Both the position numbers and the translations under genes were made by a program. Below the pieces are notes generated by a model that was not told the DNA's origin, searched no databases, and was given only the letters and a program-made list of their open reading frames with translations. Positions 22,859-34,005 of a stretch of DNA of 64,000 nt are shown in pieces. The stretch is from Laguncularia racemosa (Eukaryota; Streptophyta; Magnoliopsida; Myrtales; Combretaceae): positions 1-64,000 of the forward strand of contig JBBMOL010000444.1 of NCBI GenBank assembly GCA_037954665.1. The letters are read 5' to 3'. Within the stretch, counting starts at the first letter, position 1, and each line of letters starts with the position of its first letter.

Positions 22859-23755
22859 TAAAGTTCTATTCTTGTTTTCCAACACTCCATTTTGTTGAGG
22901 AGTGTATGGAGTTGAGAAATTATCAGATATACCATGTTCTTCACAAAAATTTAAAAAACTTGCATTTTGAAATTTTATTCCATGATCAGTTCGAAGACTA
23001 ATGATGGAAACTCCCTTTTCATTTTGTATTTTTTTTGCAAATTTTTGAAAAGAATCAAAGGTATCTCTTTTGTGTCACAAGAATATAACCCAAGTGTATC
23101 TTAAAAAATTATCAACAATAACAAGTCTATATTTGCTTCCACCCATGCTTAAGACTCTAGTAGGTCCAAAAAGATCAAGATGCAATAATTCAAGTGGTCT
23201 CTTAGTTGAAATTACATTTTTACTTTTATGAAAGACAGAAACCATTTTATTCTTTAAGCAAGTATCACATTTCACATCTTGTTTAATATTTATCTTAAGT
23301 AATCCTTTAATAATATCCTTTTTAGATAATTTTTCTAAATGATTAAAATTAACATGTCCTAGTCGTTTGTGCTAAGCAAAAACATGATCATTCAAAGAAA
23401 TTAAACAATAGACATTATCGATTTCAACTGGTTTTATGAGATAGATATTTCTTTTCCTAATTCCTTCAAATAATCTTTCATCATTTTCATTAAAAGCATA
23501 GCACTTGTCTTGATAAAAAATCATTCTATATCCTTTATCACATAACTGACTAATAATACTAAGTAGATTATGTTTTAAACCTTGCACAAGATATACATTT
23601 TCAATGAGAAAAGTAGGCATACCAATTGTTCCAGTAGCAATTATTTTACCTCTACTATCATCTCCAAACTTTACATACCCTTTTTCTTCCCAAGTTATGC
23701 CATTGAACAATGAAGCATCTCCAATCATATGTCTAGAACATTCACTATCCAAATA
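22859..23755 (-). pseudogene. Copia-A protease and integrase N-terminal core
   Basis: The protease block starts with DSECSRHMIGDASLFNGITW; Copia proteases have Asp-Ser-Gly here, so the active-site Gly is Glu. It continues through VYLVQGLKHNLLSIISQLCD and the pre-integrase block. The integrase has CDTCLKNKM for zinc binding and ELLHLDLFGPTRV with the first Asp. The second Asp and the Glu are read near 23005 and 22890 in a broken frame. The reading ends at 22854, exactly at the Crm-2 target duplication. Confidence 0.87.
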
Positions 23756-24772
23756 CCATGTTCCTCTTATTTTAGCTTCATGTTCCTGTACAAATAAAAA
23801 GAATTAAGTCCTTTTAGGAACCCAAGCAAGTTTGGGCCCTTTAAAAGATAAGCTCATTTGATTTCTTCGATTTACTTGTTGACTACTGAGCTTATTTCTC
23901 TTATAATAGCAAAATTTCTCAATATGACCAAATTTATTACAAAAGAAACATACATAAGAATTAACATTCCTATACCTGTCATTTACCTATTTCTTGAAAT
24001 TCTGGTTTGTATAGCTTCTGTTATACCTTCTGGTATTGCTTCTGTAGTATCCATTGTGTGGATACTTCTTGTCAAAATAACTTCTATAAAAGTCTCTGGT
24101 ATTTCCTCTTTTAACATTATGTGTATTCGAAATGTACTTTTTGCTATTGGATTCATCACTTTAGACTTGTTTAGCCTTAATAAAGACTATATTTTGATTC
24201 GATTTTGAACTCGAACCATGCTCATATCCTAATCCATGTTTTTCATTTGAGACTCTTTGTGAAGAAATTAACATGGTCAATTTCTTGTCACTTTCATCAA
24301 ATTTCTTAAAGGTAGTTTTCAACGACTTAGATAGATCATCAATTTTTACCTTCATGTCACTTGTTTCTACTTCAAGTAGATGATTTTCTATTCTTAATTT
24401 TTCAATACTCACATGCATGGATTCATTTTCTTGTTTTAGGATATCATTTTCATCCGCAAGTAAAGTATCTGTTTGCTTTACTGCTTCCTTTTCATTCTTA
24501 AGAGCTTTTATTTCGTTTTCATACTTAGCTAATTTTGTATCAACCCTTCTTAGTGCCTTTAATAGCTTACTCATTTCTACTAGCATGTTAGTATCGGTTA
24601 CATCTTCATTAGATTCAGAGTGTACCTCAGAACTAGCCATTAGACAAAGATTTGCCTCATCCTCTTCTTCTTCTGAATCTTCTGAATTTGTTTCTGTGTC
24701 CTCTAAATCACTCCACGTTGCTAGCATTGCACGACTTTTCTTTTTATAATTTTCCATTTTCTTGATCAGTGT
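23756..24772 (-). pseudogene. Copia-A gag, C-terminal half
   Basis: The open block 24161-24772 begins within KKMENYKKKSRAMLATWSDL, an acidic stretch (SEDSEEEEDEANL), then a long heptad-rich coiled coil (KLLKALRRVDTKLAKYENEI and onward). This matches the nucleocapsid half of Sirevirus gag. A zinc knuckle CFFCNKFGHIEKFC is encoded at 23909-23950. A stop near 23998 and others break the frame. The ATG at 24823 belongs to the Crm-3 LTR and is not a true start. The capsid half is lost at the Crm-3 insertion. Confidence 0.83.
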
Positions 24773-24939
24773 TGATGTGCCTAAAACCAAGTTTAAGCAC
24801 ACAAAACCAAGATTGAAAGACACTTAGACAATGTCATTCACATTAGCTTCAATCTCATGAACATTAGCGTTAAATCTCAATGCTTTTGAACCAATTAGAC
24901 AACAATGATGTGTTCAATCTTAAATCCAAATATGATATA

Positions 24940-24951
24940 GCTTTGATACCA
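24940..24951 (-). other. Primer-site-like sequence inside the Crm-3 3' LTR
   Basis: The minus strand reads TGGTATCAAAGC, one base off the tRNA-Met site, seven bases from the internal LTR-end-like TGATGTGCC. The 5' LTR has TGGTATCAGAGC at 28936-28947. Confidence 0.75.
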
Positions 24952-25547
24952 AAAAGATGATGTGCCTAAACACACTTAAAAGCACATCCAAAAGACTTAA
25001 GAAAAACTATATCAAGTCAAGTCAAAATCGGATCCAAAAATGGCACTTTTCAATTGAACCCTAATGATGAAATGATGAAATTTAAACAACCAATGATATA
25101 ATTAGAATACCACAATGAAAATTCCTTCTAACAACACTCTAATTTCATGTAATCCACGCAAATGAATCCTCAATTTGACAAAAGAAAATCGTAACAAAAC
25201 AATCCCTTTTCCAATAATGAAGAACACGTTATCAAGGAAATCCTCAAAGATGAATCGGATCAATTTGATAATTTCTTCAAATAAGCATAAGAATTCGTGA
25301 ATAACAACAAGTAATTCTGACCAAGAACTATCTCAATTCAACCCTAGATATGACACACTAGAGAAGAAAAGAAATCACAACAAAATGAAATTGATATAAC
25401 TCACAATTTCAAGATGTTGCACTCGCCACAATTTCAACTCTTGGTATTGAAATTGATAAGAGTTTGGAACCAAGGTATGAACCCTAATTCTCAAGTGAAA
25501 GGAGGTGTTTAATCTACAAAATGATAAGCCTCCAAACCCTCTCTTAA

Positions 25548-25565
25548 GCAAGTATTTATACTTGC
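25548..25565 (-). promoter_or_regulatory. Palindromic TATA box of the Crm-3 LTR
   Basis: The plus strand reads GCAAGTATTTATACTTGC, the exact complement of the Crm-1 box. Confidence 0.6.
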
Positions 25566-25956
25566 TACTCTTAGGGTTAAAAAGTGCTCAAAATTACAAG
25601 TTTGCCACTTTTAAGGTGGCTTACCCTAAATGAAAGTTACAAAGAAATAAAAGTGTCCCAAAACCAAAATAGTTCAATAAACATTTACAAGATACAAAAT
25701 AACATAAATCTTCATGATCCAATGCCTCATAATAGAGAACAATCGCAGCGGGCCTTTGATTGTTATCCAGAAAAATGTTCTGTGTCCAATTGAAGTTGTA
25801 GGACATTTTGGCATCCCATGGAGATATATAATTGTACTTGTAAGATTATTCTCAAAGTTTATTAGAAATAAAGACATAAGATAAAATATGAGCAATTTGG
25901 TTAATCATCCAAATTGGGTTCTGAAGAGGTTGACAGTGCCAGAATTGTTTCCATCA

Positions 25957-27848
25957 TCTCCTCGGGCTTCTGAAAGATTTACCCTCAAATCTAGAGGATC
26001 AGTTGTGGAATTGAACCCTAGGATCTTTGTTGTCCTGCTCCCCCGACTAACCATGGTAGTGGATGGATGCCTGACCTGTTTCTAAAAACCCTGGACCTCA
26101 GATGGAATCATTGGTAATAGGATTATGCGTGTCTCACCCATGTTGAAAATGTAGGTATTTTCAAACCCATCATGTATCACCCGTCGATCATACAACCAGG
26201 GCTGACCCAACAGCAAATGGAATGCATGCATAGGAACTATATCACAAAGGATCTCATCATGATAGTTCTGCCCGACACTCACAGGAACCTTTGCCCTAAG
26301 GGTAACATGCATACTACCTCTATTATCCAGCGAATGCAAATGATAAGGACTAGGATGGGGTTTAGTAGACAGTTGTAATTTGTCTACTAGTGCAGCAGAT
26401 ATAACATTCGTGCAACTACCACTATCGATGATGAGTACACAAAGGTTACCTCTGATTCTGCAAGAGGTATGAAATATGTTCTCCCTCTGAATATCACTAA
26501 TATCAAGAGATGTGGACAAAATCCTGCGTAACACATTGAGGGGTAGATATTTCCCTCCAGTATGCTCCTCAGGCGCATTTGCATTCTGATCATCATAATA
26601 TTCCTGCAATGCTGTTGGTAGATCTATAGGCTCAATCTGTTCATGGTCATCCTCAATATCCTCTCCAATGTCTTCCATAACAGTCATCACCCTCTTATTT
26701 GGACACTATGCAGCCATATGCCCAAATCCCATGCATTTAAAATATTTTATCTGGCGCGCTTTCCCACTAGTAGATCCGGGAACAGTCTGCCTCATTTCTG
26801 GTGCCATGACCTCTTTACCCTTCCCAGTGGGTAAGTTTTCTCTTATAATGGTTGGGGTAGTAGTGTCCACTGCCTTGACTCCCTCACCTACCGCCTTTGC
26901 TCCCCCTGATCGACCGTCGGCTGAGATAGGTCTATTAGCAGTGTTGAGCCTACTGCTAGGAGCCCTAAAGAAGTTGGACCTCCTCTGTCTCTCTACTTTT
27001 AAGGCCAACTGAATAGCCTCATCAAGTGTGGTATAGCGCTGCAGCTTAACAATACACGCTATCTCATATTTTAGACCTGAGACAAATCGTGCTATAGTTT
27101 GTTCCGGAGGCTCAACAGACCCACACCTAATCATAAGGGTCTCAAATTCCTGCACATAATCATCCACTGTTTTACCCCCCTGCCTCAAGGTTTGCAGTCG
27201 CATAAACAGCTCCTGTTTGTAGTGCTCAGGAATGAACCTTTTCCTTAACAACCTCTTCATATCCCTCTAGGTTTGAACCTCAGCCTCTCCATCCCGACGC
27301 CTATTGATGATTAGATTCTTCCACCAAAGTGCAGCATACCCTACAAATTCAACAGCAGCCAATCTGACCCTAGTACTATCGTCGATCTCATAACATTCGA
27401 AGAGACCTTTGACCTTATCCTCCCAGTCTAGGTACTCATCTGCCGATCCCTTACCATCATAGGATGGCATCTGTAGTTTCACATACTCCAAACCCCGAGG
27501 TGGCCTGAAATCCCTATTCTGATTTAGGTTGACCCCAAAATTATCATCCCTTTCTTCCCTGTTTGGAATATGCTCCTCACCCATCCTTCTATTTAAGTCT
27601 CCATCTCCCACTACTCTATTTCGATGAGGTTTTTGTGGAGCTACTCGAGGTGGTGCTGGTTGGTTTACCACTGGTGGTTGTGGTAAAGTCATCCTGTCAA
27701 CTCTAGTTGCTAGTGTAGCAACCATAGTAGTAAGCTCCTAAAGTTGTTCCTCCAAAGTTCTCCTGCCTGTCACATTACGACCATGTCCTCCACCAACCTG
27801 GCTATTGGCTTCTTCACCCAATCCCCCATTCACACTGTCATTAGACAT
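25957..27848 (-). pseudogene. Crm-3 gag-protease with pol tail
   Basis: The start is ATG at 27848 (MSNDSVNGG). One frame runs through gag (VATLATRVDRMTLPQPPVVN, LQMPSYDGKGSADEYLDWED, RLLRKRFIPEHYKQELFMRL), the zinc knuckle YFKCMGFGHMAA, and protease (LCVLIIDSGSCTNVISAALV, HAFHLLLGQPWLYDRRVIHD). It is interrupted only by stops near 27738, 27265, 26705 and 26082. After the protease about 30 unclear residues lead to the pol tail at the LTR edge. The missing RT to integrase span would be about 2.5-3 kb in a full element (family knowledge). The element depended on enzymes from elsewhere. Confidence 0.86.
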
Positions 27849-28749
27849 ATTTATAGATTCTTGTATGTTGTTCCTCAAAACGATATGATTCAAGGGTACA
27901 CACTTCCACTACTATACTTCCTTAAACTCCACACAATAGCAACTACAAAGACAAAAAAACAAACCCACTTAATGTTACAATTTTATAATTGCAACTCACG
28001 TGTAATACACTTCTCCACAACAAGCCACAAGTATACGATGCAGCAAATTTAATTTCCACAAGTTCACTCCATGTCAACACACTAGCAATAACAACGATTA
28101 AGATGTATCACTTCCACGGAAACAACGAGGTGAATATTGATTACAAGTAGTCTTCAACTTCCACGACAAATAATGAAGACAAAAGATTAATAAGTAGCTT
28201 TCCCAAAATGAATTCCAAATCCCACTATAGGCAGCAACTTTCAATTTGAAATTCAAATAACTTCACTTATTGCAAGCCATCCTCAATTGGTAACAATGAA
28301 TTCAAATTCAAAAAGCAATCATTAACTCCCACAACTTAATTGCATATGATTTGAATTCAAATAATTCCTTACTAATCAAACTTAATGTAATCTGCAAATT
28401 GTACTTCAAAAATTCAGAATTACACAATGGAATTCAAAGACAACAAACAACACAACTCCTCACGCCACAAGCTACTTCACGGCAAGAATTGGTAAGTTTT
28501 ACAATTTCAAAAAAATGCTAAAGTAAACTTCACTTTGTACTTCTACTCTTCCACGTGAATTAATGTCCACAAAGTGATATAATAACCTTCCCAAACCAAC
28601 TCCAACAATCAGCAAATCAAATCCTAATCCAAAGTAATTTCGCAATCTCAAACAACAACAACAACAGAATTGCGGTTTTCACTTGATCAACCCTAATTGA
28701 TGATCACTTCCACGAAATTGAATGAAACCAATTCCCTTCTCTCAACATG
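27849..28749 (-). other. Crm-3 leader
   Basis: About 900 bp of non-coding leader, homologous to the Crm-1 and Crm-8 leaders. On the minus strand it has repeated CGTGGAAGT-like words (for example near 28110 and 28170). The ORF on the plus strand at 27744-28052 is a shadow. Confidence 0.7.
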
Positions 28750-28761
28750 TTCTCTGATACC
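28750..28761 (-). other. Crm-3 functional primer-binding site
   Basis: The minus strand reads TGGTATCAGAGA, one base off tRNA-Met, seven bases inside the long-form LTR end (28769). Confidence 0.75.
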
Positions 28762-28768
28762 AAAAAGA

Positions 28769-29336
28769 TGATGTGCCTAAAACCAAGTTTAAGCACATAA
28801 AACCAAGATTGAAAGACACTTAGACAATGTCATTCAAATTAGCTTCAATCTCATGAACATTAGCGTTAAATCTCAATGCTTTTGAACCAATTAGACAACA
28901 ATGATGTGTTCAATCTTAAATCCAAATATGATATAGCTCTGATACCAAAAAGATGATGTGCTGAAACACACTTAAAAGCACATCCAAAAGACTTAAGAAA
29001 AACTATCTCAAGTCAAGGCAAAATCGGATCCAAAAATGGCACTTTTCAATTGAACCCTAATGATGAAATGATGAAATTCAAACAACCAATGATATAATTA
29101 GAATACCACAATGAAAATGCCTTCTAACAACACTCTAATTTCATGTAATCCACGCAAATGAATCCTCAATTTGACAAAAGAAAACCGTAACAAAACAATC
29201 CATTTTCCAATAATGAAGAACACGTTGTCAAGGAAATCCTCAAAGATGAATCGGATCAATTTGATAATTCCTTCAAATAAGCATAAGAATTCGTGAATAA
29301 CAACAAGTAATTCTGACCAAAAACTATCTCAATTCA
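28769..29336 (-). repeat. Crm-3 5' LTR, truncated
   Basis: It matches 24773 to about 25350 of the 3' LTR, then stops at CTCAATTCA, after which Athila-B pol sequence begins. The promoter half of the LTR is lost. Confidence 0.87.
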
Positions 29337-30840
29337 GCTCCAGAATTGGAGGATCTTCAATAGAGGGCTTCAATCTGGTAACATCTTCTGCATCAATGTT
29401 CTCCCTCTCTGTTTTTATCCCAAGTTCATCCTTGCCATCAAGATGAGTCAACATTTCTTATATTGCATAATCTTCTGTCTCTTCAATATTGCATACTCTC
29501 AAACTCAACTCTAATGGATCCTTGCATAAGATATCTTCCACAACGGTATCAGTTACATCAATTTCATAACAAGTATCATCAGAATCTACCGATTTCTTCA
29601 TCACAGCTGGGATTTGTATCACTAACTCGTCTCCCCCAATGCGCAGCACTAATCAGCCCTCAGCTACATCAATGATTGCTCGGGCTGTGGCTAAAAAGGG
29701 GCGTCCCAAGATCAGAGGAACTTCAGTGTCGACATCCATGTCCAGGATTACAAAATCAACCGGGAATATGAAAGTTTCTACTTTTACTAACACATCTTCA
29801 ATAACCCCTCTCGGAAACTTCACTGATCGGTCTACCAATTGAAGGCTCATTCGTGTAGGCTTTGGCTCTCCTAATCTCAGCTTTTGAAAGAGGGAATATG
29901 GCATCAGGTTTATACTAGCCCCCAGATCTGCTAATGCTTTTTCTACGGGTAAATTACCAATGAAACATGGTATGGTGAAACTCCCTGGATCTTTCAATTT
30001 CTTTGGAAGTTTGTTTAGTAAAATCGCAGAACAACTCGCACCAATTGTTGCAGTGGAGATCTCTTCCATCTTCTTCTTATTAGATAATAAATCTTTCAAG
30101 AACTTGGCATACCGGGGCATCTGAGAAAGGGCTTCCACAAGTGGTAAGTTGATATGTAATTGTTTGAACAAATCCAAAAACTTACCAAAATGTTCCTGAT
30201 CCTTGTCATTCCACAGCTTAGCAAGATATGGCAATGGAGGTTTATAGGGCTGGACGATAGGTGTCTTCTTAGCTTCTAAGTCTTTTGTTCTTTCCTCTAT
30301 AATTTTGCCTTTTTCTGCTTTATTAGTGGTCTTGCCCTTATCAACAATCTCCTTCCCCGTCGTACTAACAGGAGTTTCCCCACACTTGTCTGATTTCACT
30401 TCCTTTCCACTCCTAAAAGTTACTGCCTTCACGTGTTCTCTTGGGTTGGTCTCTGTATTTCCAAGGAGGGACCCTTGTGGTCGCTCAGCAAGCCCTTTGG
30501 AGATCTGCCCTACTTGGTTTTCTAAGTTGTAGATTGAGGCTTCATGATTTCTTAGAGCTGCCTCTGTGGACTGCTAGCGTTGCTTAGACGCTTGAATGAA
30601 TTTCACAATCATATCCTCAAGATTAGATTTCTTTTCTTGGAAAGGAGGTGGAGCTGGTCTTTGGAATCTTGGAGCAAGTGCATTTCCCCTTTGAAATTGC
30701 TGATTACTGCAGGAGAAATTGGGATGATTGCGCCACCCTGGATTATATGTGTTGCTATAGGGATTGTTCTGTGACCTTGTGGAGTTCCCCACATAATCAA
30801 CACACTCTAGCACTTCAGATATCACATTGTTGGAATGAGG
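29337..30840 (-). pseudogene. Athila-B protease and flanking gag-pol linker
   Basis: An open block 29653-30432 carries the linker (LVEALSQMPRYAKFLKDLLS, FTIPCFIGNLPVEKALADLG) and the protease core ADLGASINLMPYSLFQKLRL followed by DTEVPLILGRPFLATARAII. The linker upstream (30574-30825) is Asn/Pro/Gln-rich (NPYSNTYNPGWRNHPNFSCS), as in the Athila region after the zinc knuckle. Stops near 29650 and 30565 break it. Downstream coding continues to 29337 and is then cut off before RT. Confidence 0.87.
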
Positions 30841-31814
30841 TTCAACTGAGCAGTATTGGGATGGTTAAGATACAACCATCCCTTCAACTTTTGAAGCAAG
30901 CACATCTACTTTTGCTGCAATTTCTGTCATCAAATCGACCTCATAAATACCCGCTGCCTTATGCTTTGTCTACCATGGCTCCATTGGTGATTATTTTTTG
31001 CCATATTCTCAAACAAACTCAATGACTCTTCCGGTGTCTTCACATTCAGAGTACCCCCAGCAACAGCATCTATTGTCTGTTGAGTTGTATAATCTAGCCC
31101 ATTATAGAAAGTAGAAACTTGTAGCCAGTTAGGCATTTGGTGATGTGGACACCACCTAAGAAGATCCTTGAATCTGATCCATGCTTCATGTAGGGGCTCG
31201 TGGTCTAGTTGGGTGAATGATGTGATATCATTTCTCAACTTGGCAGTTTTCGATGGTGGGAAATAATAGTCCAAGAAAGTCACCGCCATCTGGGTCCAAG
31301 TGGTTATGCAATCCCGGTTTAGTGAACTGAAACGCTACCTTGCTTTCCCCCGGAGAGTGAAAGGGAAAAGTCGCAATTTCAATGCTTCCTCAGATACTCC
31401 ATTTTGCTTGACAGTTGCGCTAATATCCAAGAACATCTGAATGTGCGCATAAGGGTCCTCGTCAGACAAACCGTCAAACTGGCATTGATTGTGAATCATG
31501 TACATTGTAGAGGCCTTGATCTCGAAGTTGTTGGCCTCTATTGCTGGTTGTACAATACACGAACCAGTGCTACTCAAAGTAGGTCGAGCATATTCAACCA
31601 TCATCCTTCGTTCATCTGCCATGGGTTCAGCTTATGTGTTACCACGGGTGATAGAAGTTTCCTTTTCAACTACTGATGTTGCTTCTTCACTTTCCAAAGG
31701 TTCGTTGAAATTTAAATTCCTTACTATCTCTTCAGCACCTCTCATTCGCCTTCTAAAAGTTCGGTCAATCTCAAGATCAATATCAAGAAGCTTAGATGAA
31801 GAGCTCCTTGTCAT
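30841..31814 (-). pseudogene. Athila-B gag
   Basis: The start is ATG at 31814 (MTRSSSSKLLDIDLEIDRTF), like Athila-A gag. The capsid part reads NNFEIKASTMYMIHNQCQFD, DPYAHIQMFLDISATVKQNG, MAVTFLDYYFPPSKTAKLRN and YNGLDYTTQQTIDAVAGGTL. Stops near 31632 and 31335 and a frameshift between 30930 and 30830 inactivate it. It makes the particle shell in active relatives. Confidence 0.86.
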
Positions 31815-31946
31815 AAACTGCGAAAAACAAACGATGAACTTAGTTTCCTCAACAAAATTGAATGGAGGCACGAATGAAACTAAGAGAAATAATTAAAAGA
31901 ATTTATAGTTAAAGCAGTAAGCGTCAAGTTTTCCTAATATTACAAG

Positions 31947-31964
31947 TCCCCAGCAACGATGCCA
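31947..31964 (-). other. Athila-B primer-binding site (tRNA-Asp type)
   Basis: The minus strand reads TGGCATCGTTGCTGGGGA, six bases inside the LTR end. It differs from the Athila-A site at a few bases but is of the same type. Confidence 0.78.
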
Positions 31965-31970
31965 AAAACT

Positions 31971-33481
31971 TGATGGACGATCTGATCGTTCTAGTAAGTT
32001 AAATCCTACACTCAATCCTGGCCTACGATCAATTCTCAGGCAAGTATACCTATCAATTAGCAGTATAGCATTGGAGTACAGGTATCGATCCCACGAAGAC
32101 TTATAAGTACTAGTACTAACGATTATCTTACTATTTAACTTCTCACTATTGATGATCTCAATTATCCTAATTACTGATTAAATCTGAAAGGAACAAATAA
32201 AATGATCAGAGTAAAGTTATTCAAATACTCCTTTAGTTAATTCAATTATCTAAACATACCCTACCCAAGATCCACCCCTAATTCTCATGCAACTTTTATT
32301 CAATTACAAACTTTCCAATGATTAATACACAACATCTTTGATCTGCGGAGTTTTTTACACTAGATTAAGGTCTTTCTTAAGATCAATAATCCTTAATCCT
32401 AATTAAATCAATTAAGATCCCTCTTTAATTAACATAATTAAGATTGCAATAAAATCCTAGGACTCTCAATTCAACTAGACCACAATGACCTCATTCAATA
32501 CAGAAAACCTCCTATAACCTATCTCTAGGATTACAAGTGATCTCTTTATTCATGCCAGATCTACTCTATTAAACGATTTCTCAATCTTAATAATAGAGAT
32601 CTAATTCGACCCTAATACTGCGCACATATCAAGATGAACAAACCATGATTGCAACATGAATAAACTCAAAGATCAGGATTAATTATTGAACATCAACAAA
32701 TCCGTTACATGATAATTAGGGGTTTCTCAAGGGATCAGGTATATAACAATTAGCTACTCATGAATCTAATAAGAAGAACAAAAGAGAAAATAATTGAATC
32801 CATAAATAAATCCAAACACAAAGATCTTGGCTTCAATTCTGAAAACTCGTCTAACTTCTCGTCTCTAGGGTTTCTCTCTTGCCGCCTCCTCCTCTTCTCT
32901 CCGTAGGGTTGTTCAATTTATACTTTCTAGGAAATGGTAGAGGATCTTCAGCTGGAAAGATACAAATGTATCTTTCCTTTTCCAAGTGAATCTCGAAAAG
33001 TGAATAACATTCGCTTGACACATCCACCAACACGGCCAAATTTCGAACCGTATCTCCCTTTGGTCGATAATCCGCAATTCCTCATTCTTGTTCAGTGTGT
33101 GGCATGGCTAGAAACACGGCTAGATTATGAACCGTTCCATGTTCTGGATTTTTTTCACTTCTCTGCAGCGTCTGCCACTGCTTCAAGCACACCCATATCA
33201 CAAGCCGTGCTTCCTTTCCAAGTGACAACTTTCATCCTCAAGTGAGCACACGGTTCATGACACGGGCGTGGCTTTCCCTATGCTGTCCCTAAGTAGCTTT
33301 AACTTGATCTTTCAAGCTTCAATCATGCTCGTTTTGTTATCTTTCCACTTCTTTTTGGTACTATACCCTGAAACTAATATATTTATCTGTTAAGTATTGA
33401 ATCCACATTGATTTTATTCAAAAGACTACACAAATTCATCATTAACGCCCATGATTTATAAGAGTTAATTTACTCTTATCA
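31971..33481 (-). repeat. Athila-B 5' LTR
   Basis: 1511 bp from TGATGGACGATC to ACTCTTATCA. Weak ACACGG and CCGTG words are clustered at 33030-33275. No second copy is present for a check; edges come from TG...CA, the primer site and the return to Crm-4 LTR at 33482. Confidence 0.75.
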
Positions 33482-34005
33482 AAGCACATCATAAAGGATA
33501 GTTCTTTTGCAAAGAACAAAAGAGGGCTTTTTGTGTTTCACGAAAATGTGTTATAAATTCTATTCAGTGATAAGATGATGTTGTGCCGGCTTCCTTACAC
33601 GTTTATGTAGTGTATACATGTATCATTATGAAAAACCTAACTTTCCTATTCTAATTTACTTCCTTATCCTCACGTGGATCGAGTAAGTAATTAAATATTC
33701 CAAATTACAAACCAAAAACAAATAAGAACAAAACCCACAAGTCTCTTTCTTTGTTTCGATTCAACATTCAACATTTGTGCTAGGACTTCAACTCCTTGTA
33801 TTCTTCCATGGAAACATGAATTACATTAATAGGTGTTGGTTTTCCTTTCATGTAATTTGATTCCTGGGTTTGTAGGTCTATGACTAGTCCTTGTAGGGTA
33901 TCATTCATCCTCTTTGCTCTAGCTTAGATCATTGGTCCTCCAACTCCTTGCAATGGATCTTGAGTCTTTAGTTCGGTCTTCTTAAGTGCTAGATGATCCT
34001 CATCA
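33482..34005 (-). repeat. Crm-4 3' LTR, truncated
   Basis: It matches about 43218-43741 of the 5' LTR. The distal 160-170 bp are missing where Athila-B begins. The polypurine tract lies at 34006-34025 and is part of the pol frame. Confidence 0.87.

Larger units (their letters stand above)
1..24772 (-). mobile_element. Copia-A: Sirevirus-like Copia element, split by three insertions
   Basis: Copia-type order is read on the minus strand: gag end (24161-24772), protease and integrase (22859-23760), integrase end (16964-17519), RT (15848-16897), RNase H (15395-15847), then an env-like ORF (14012-15148 plus 1627-2208) and an LTR (1-1321). An extra ORF after pol is the mark of Sireviruses (SIRE1 type). 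Athila-A, Crm-2 and Crm-3 interrupt it. The reading resumes across Athila-A and Crm-2 at exact target duplications, which proves these pieces were one element. The N-terminal gag and the 5' LTR are missing, lost at or beyond the Crm-3 insertion. Several stop codons mark it as dead. Confidence 0.88.
24773..25956 (-). repeat. Crm-3 3' LTR (long form)
   Basis: 1184 bp, TGATGTGCCTAAAACC to GTTTCCATCA. It contains an internal TGATGTGCC terminus at 24958 beside a primer-site-like sequence, so 24773-24957 equals what is leader in Crm-8. The same internal arrangement is seen in the 5' LTR. Confidence 0.88.
24773..29336 (-). mobile_element. Crm-3: CRM-like element with gag and protease only
   Basis: The 3' LTR (24773-25956) is complete. 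The 5' LTR (28769-29336) is cut off by a junction with Athila-B. Between them are leader, gag and protease, then a direct step to the pol tail (DPLDLRVNLSEARGDDGN). RT, RNase H and integrase are absent. The left flank is AGTGT, but the partner duplication is lost with the 5' LTR end. It inserted into Copia-A gag. Its LTR is about 185 bp longer than those of Crm-1, Crm-5 and Crm-8 because it includes an old primer site. Confidence 0.88.
29337..33481 (-). mobile_element. Athila-B: 5' part of a second Athila-type element
   Basis: A 1511-bp LTR (31971-33481), a tRNA-Asp-type primer site, gag and protease are read in order on the minus strand. The element stops at 29337, before RT, where Crm-3 LTR begins. 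No 3' LTR is present. At its right end it lies in the 3' LTR of Crm-4. The proteins resemble Athila-A in kind but differ strongly in sequence, so it is another family. Confidence 0.87.

Noticed and set aside
24958..25956. Crm-3 LTR beginning at the internal TGATGTGCC (24958)
   Set aside because: The homologous 185 bp are present in both LTR positions of Crm-3, and the Copia-A flank begins only at 24772.
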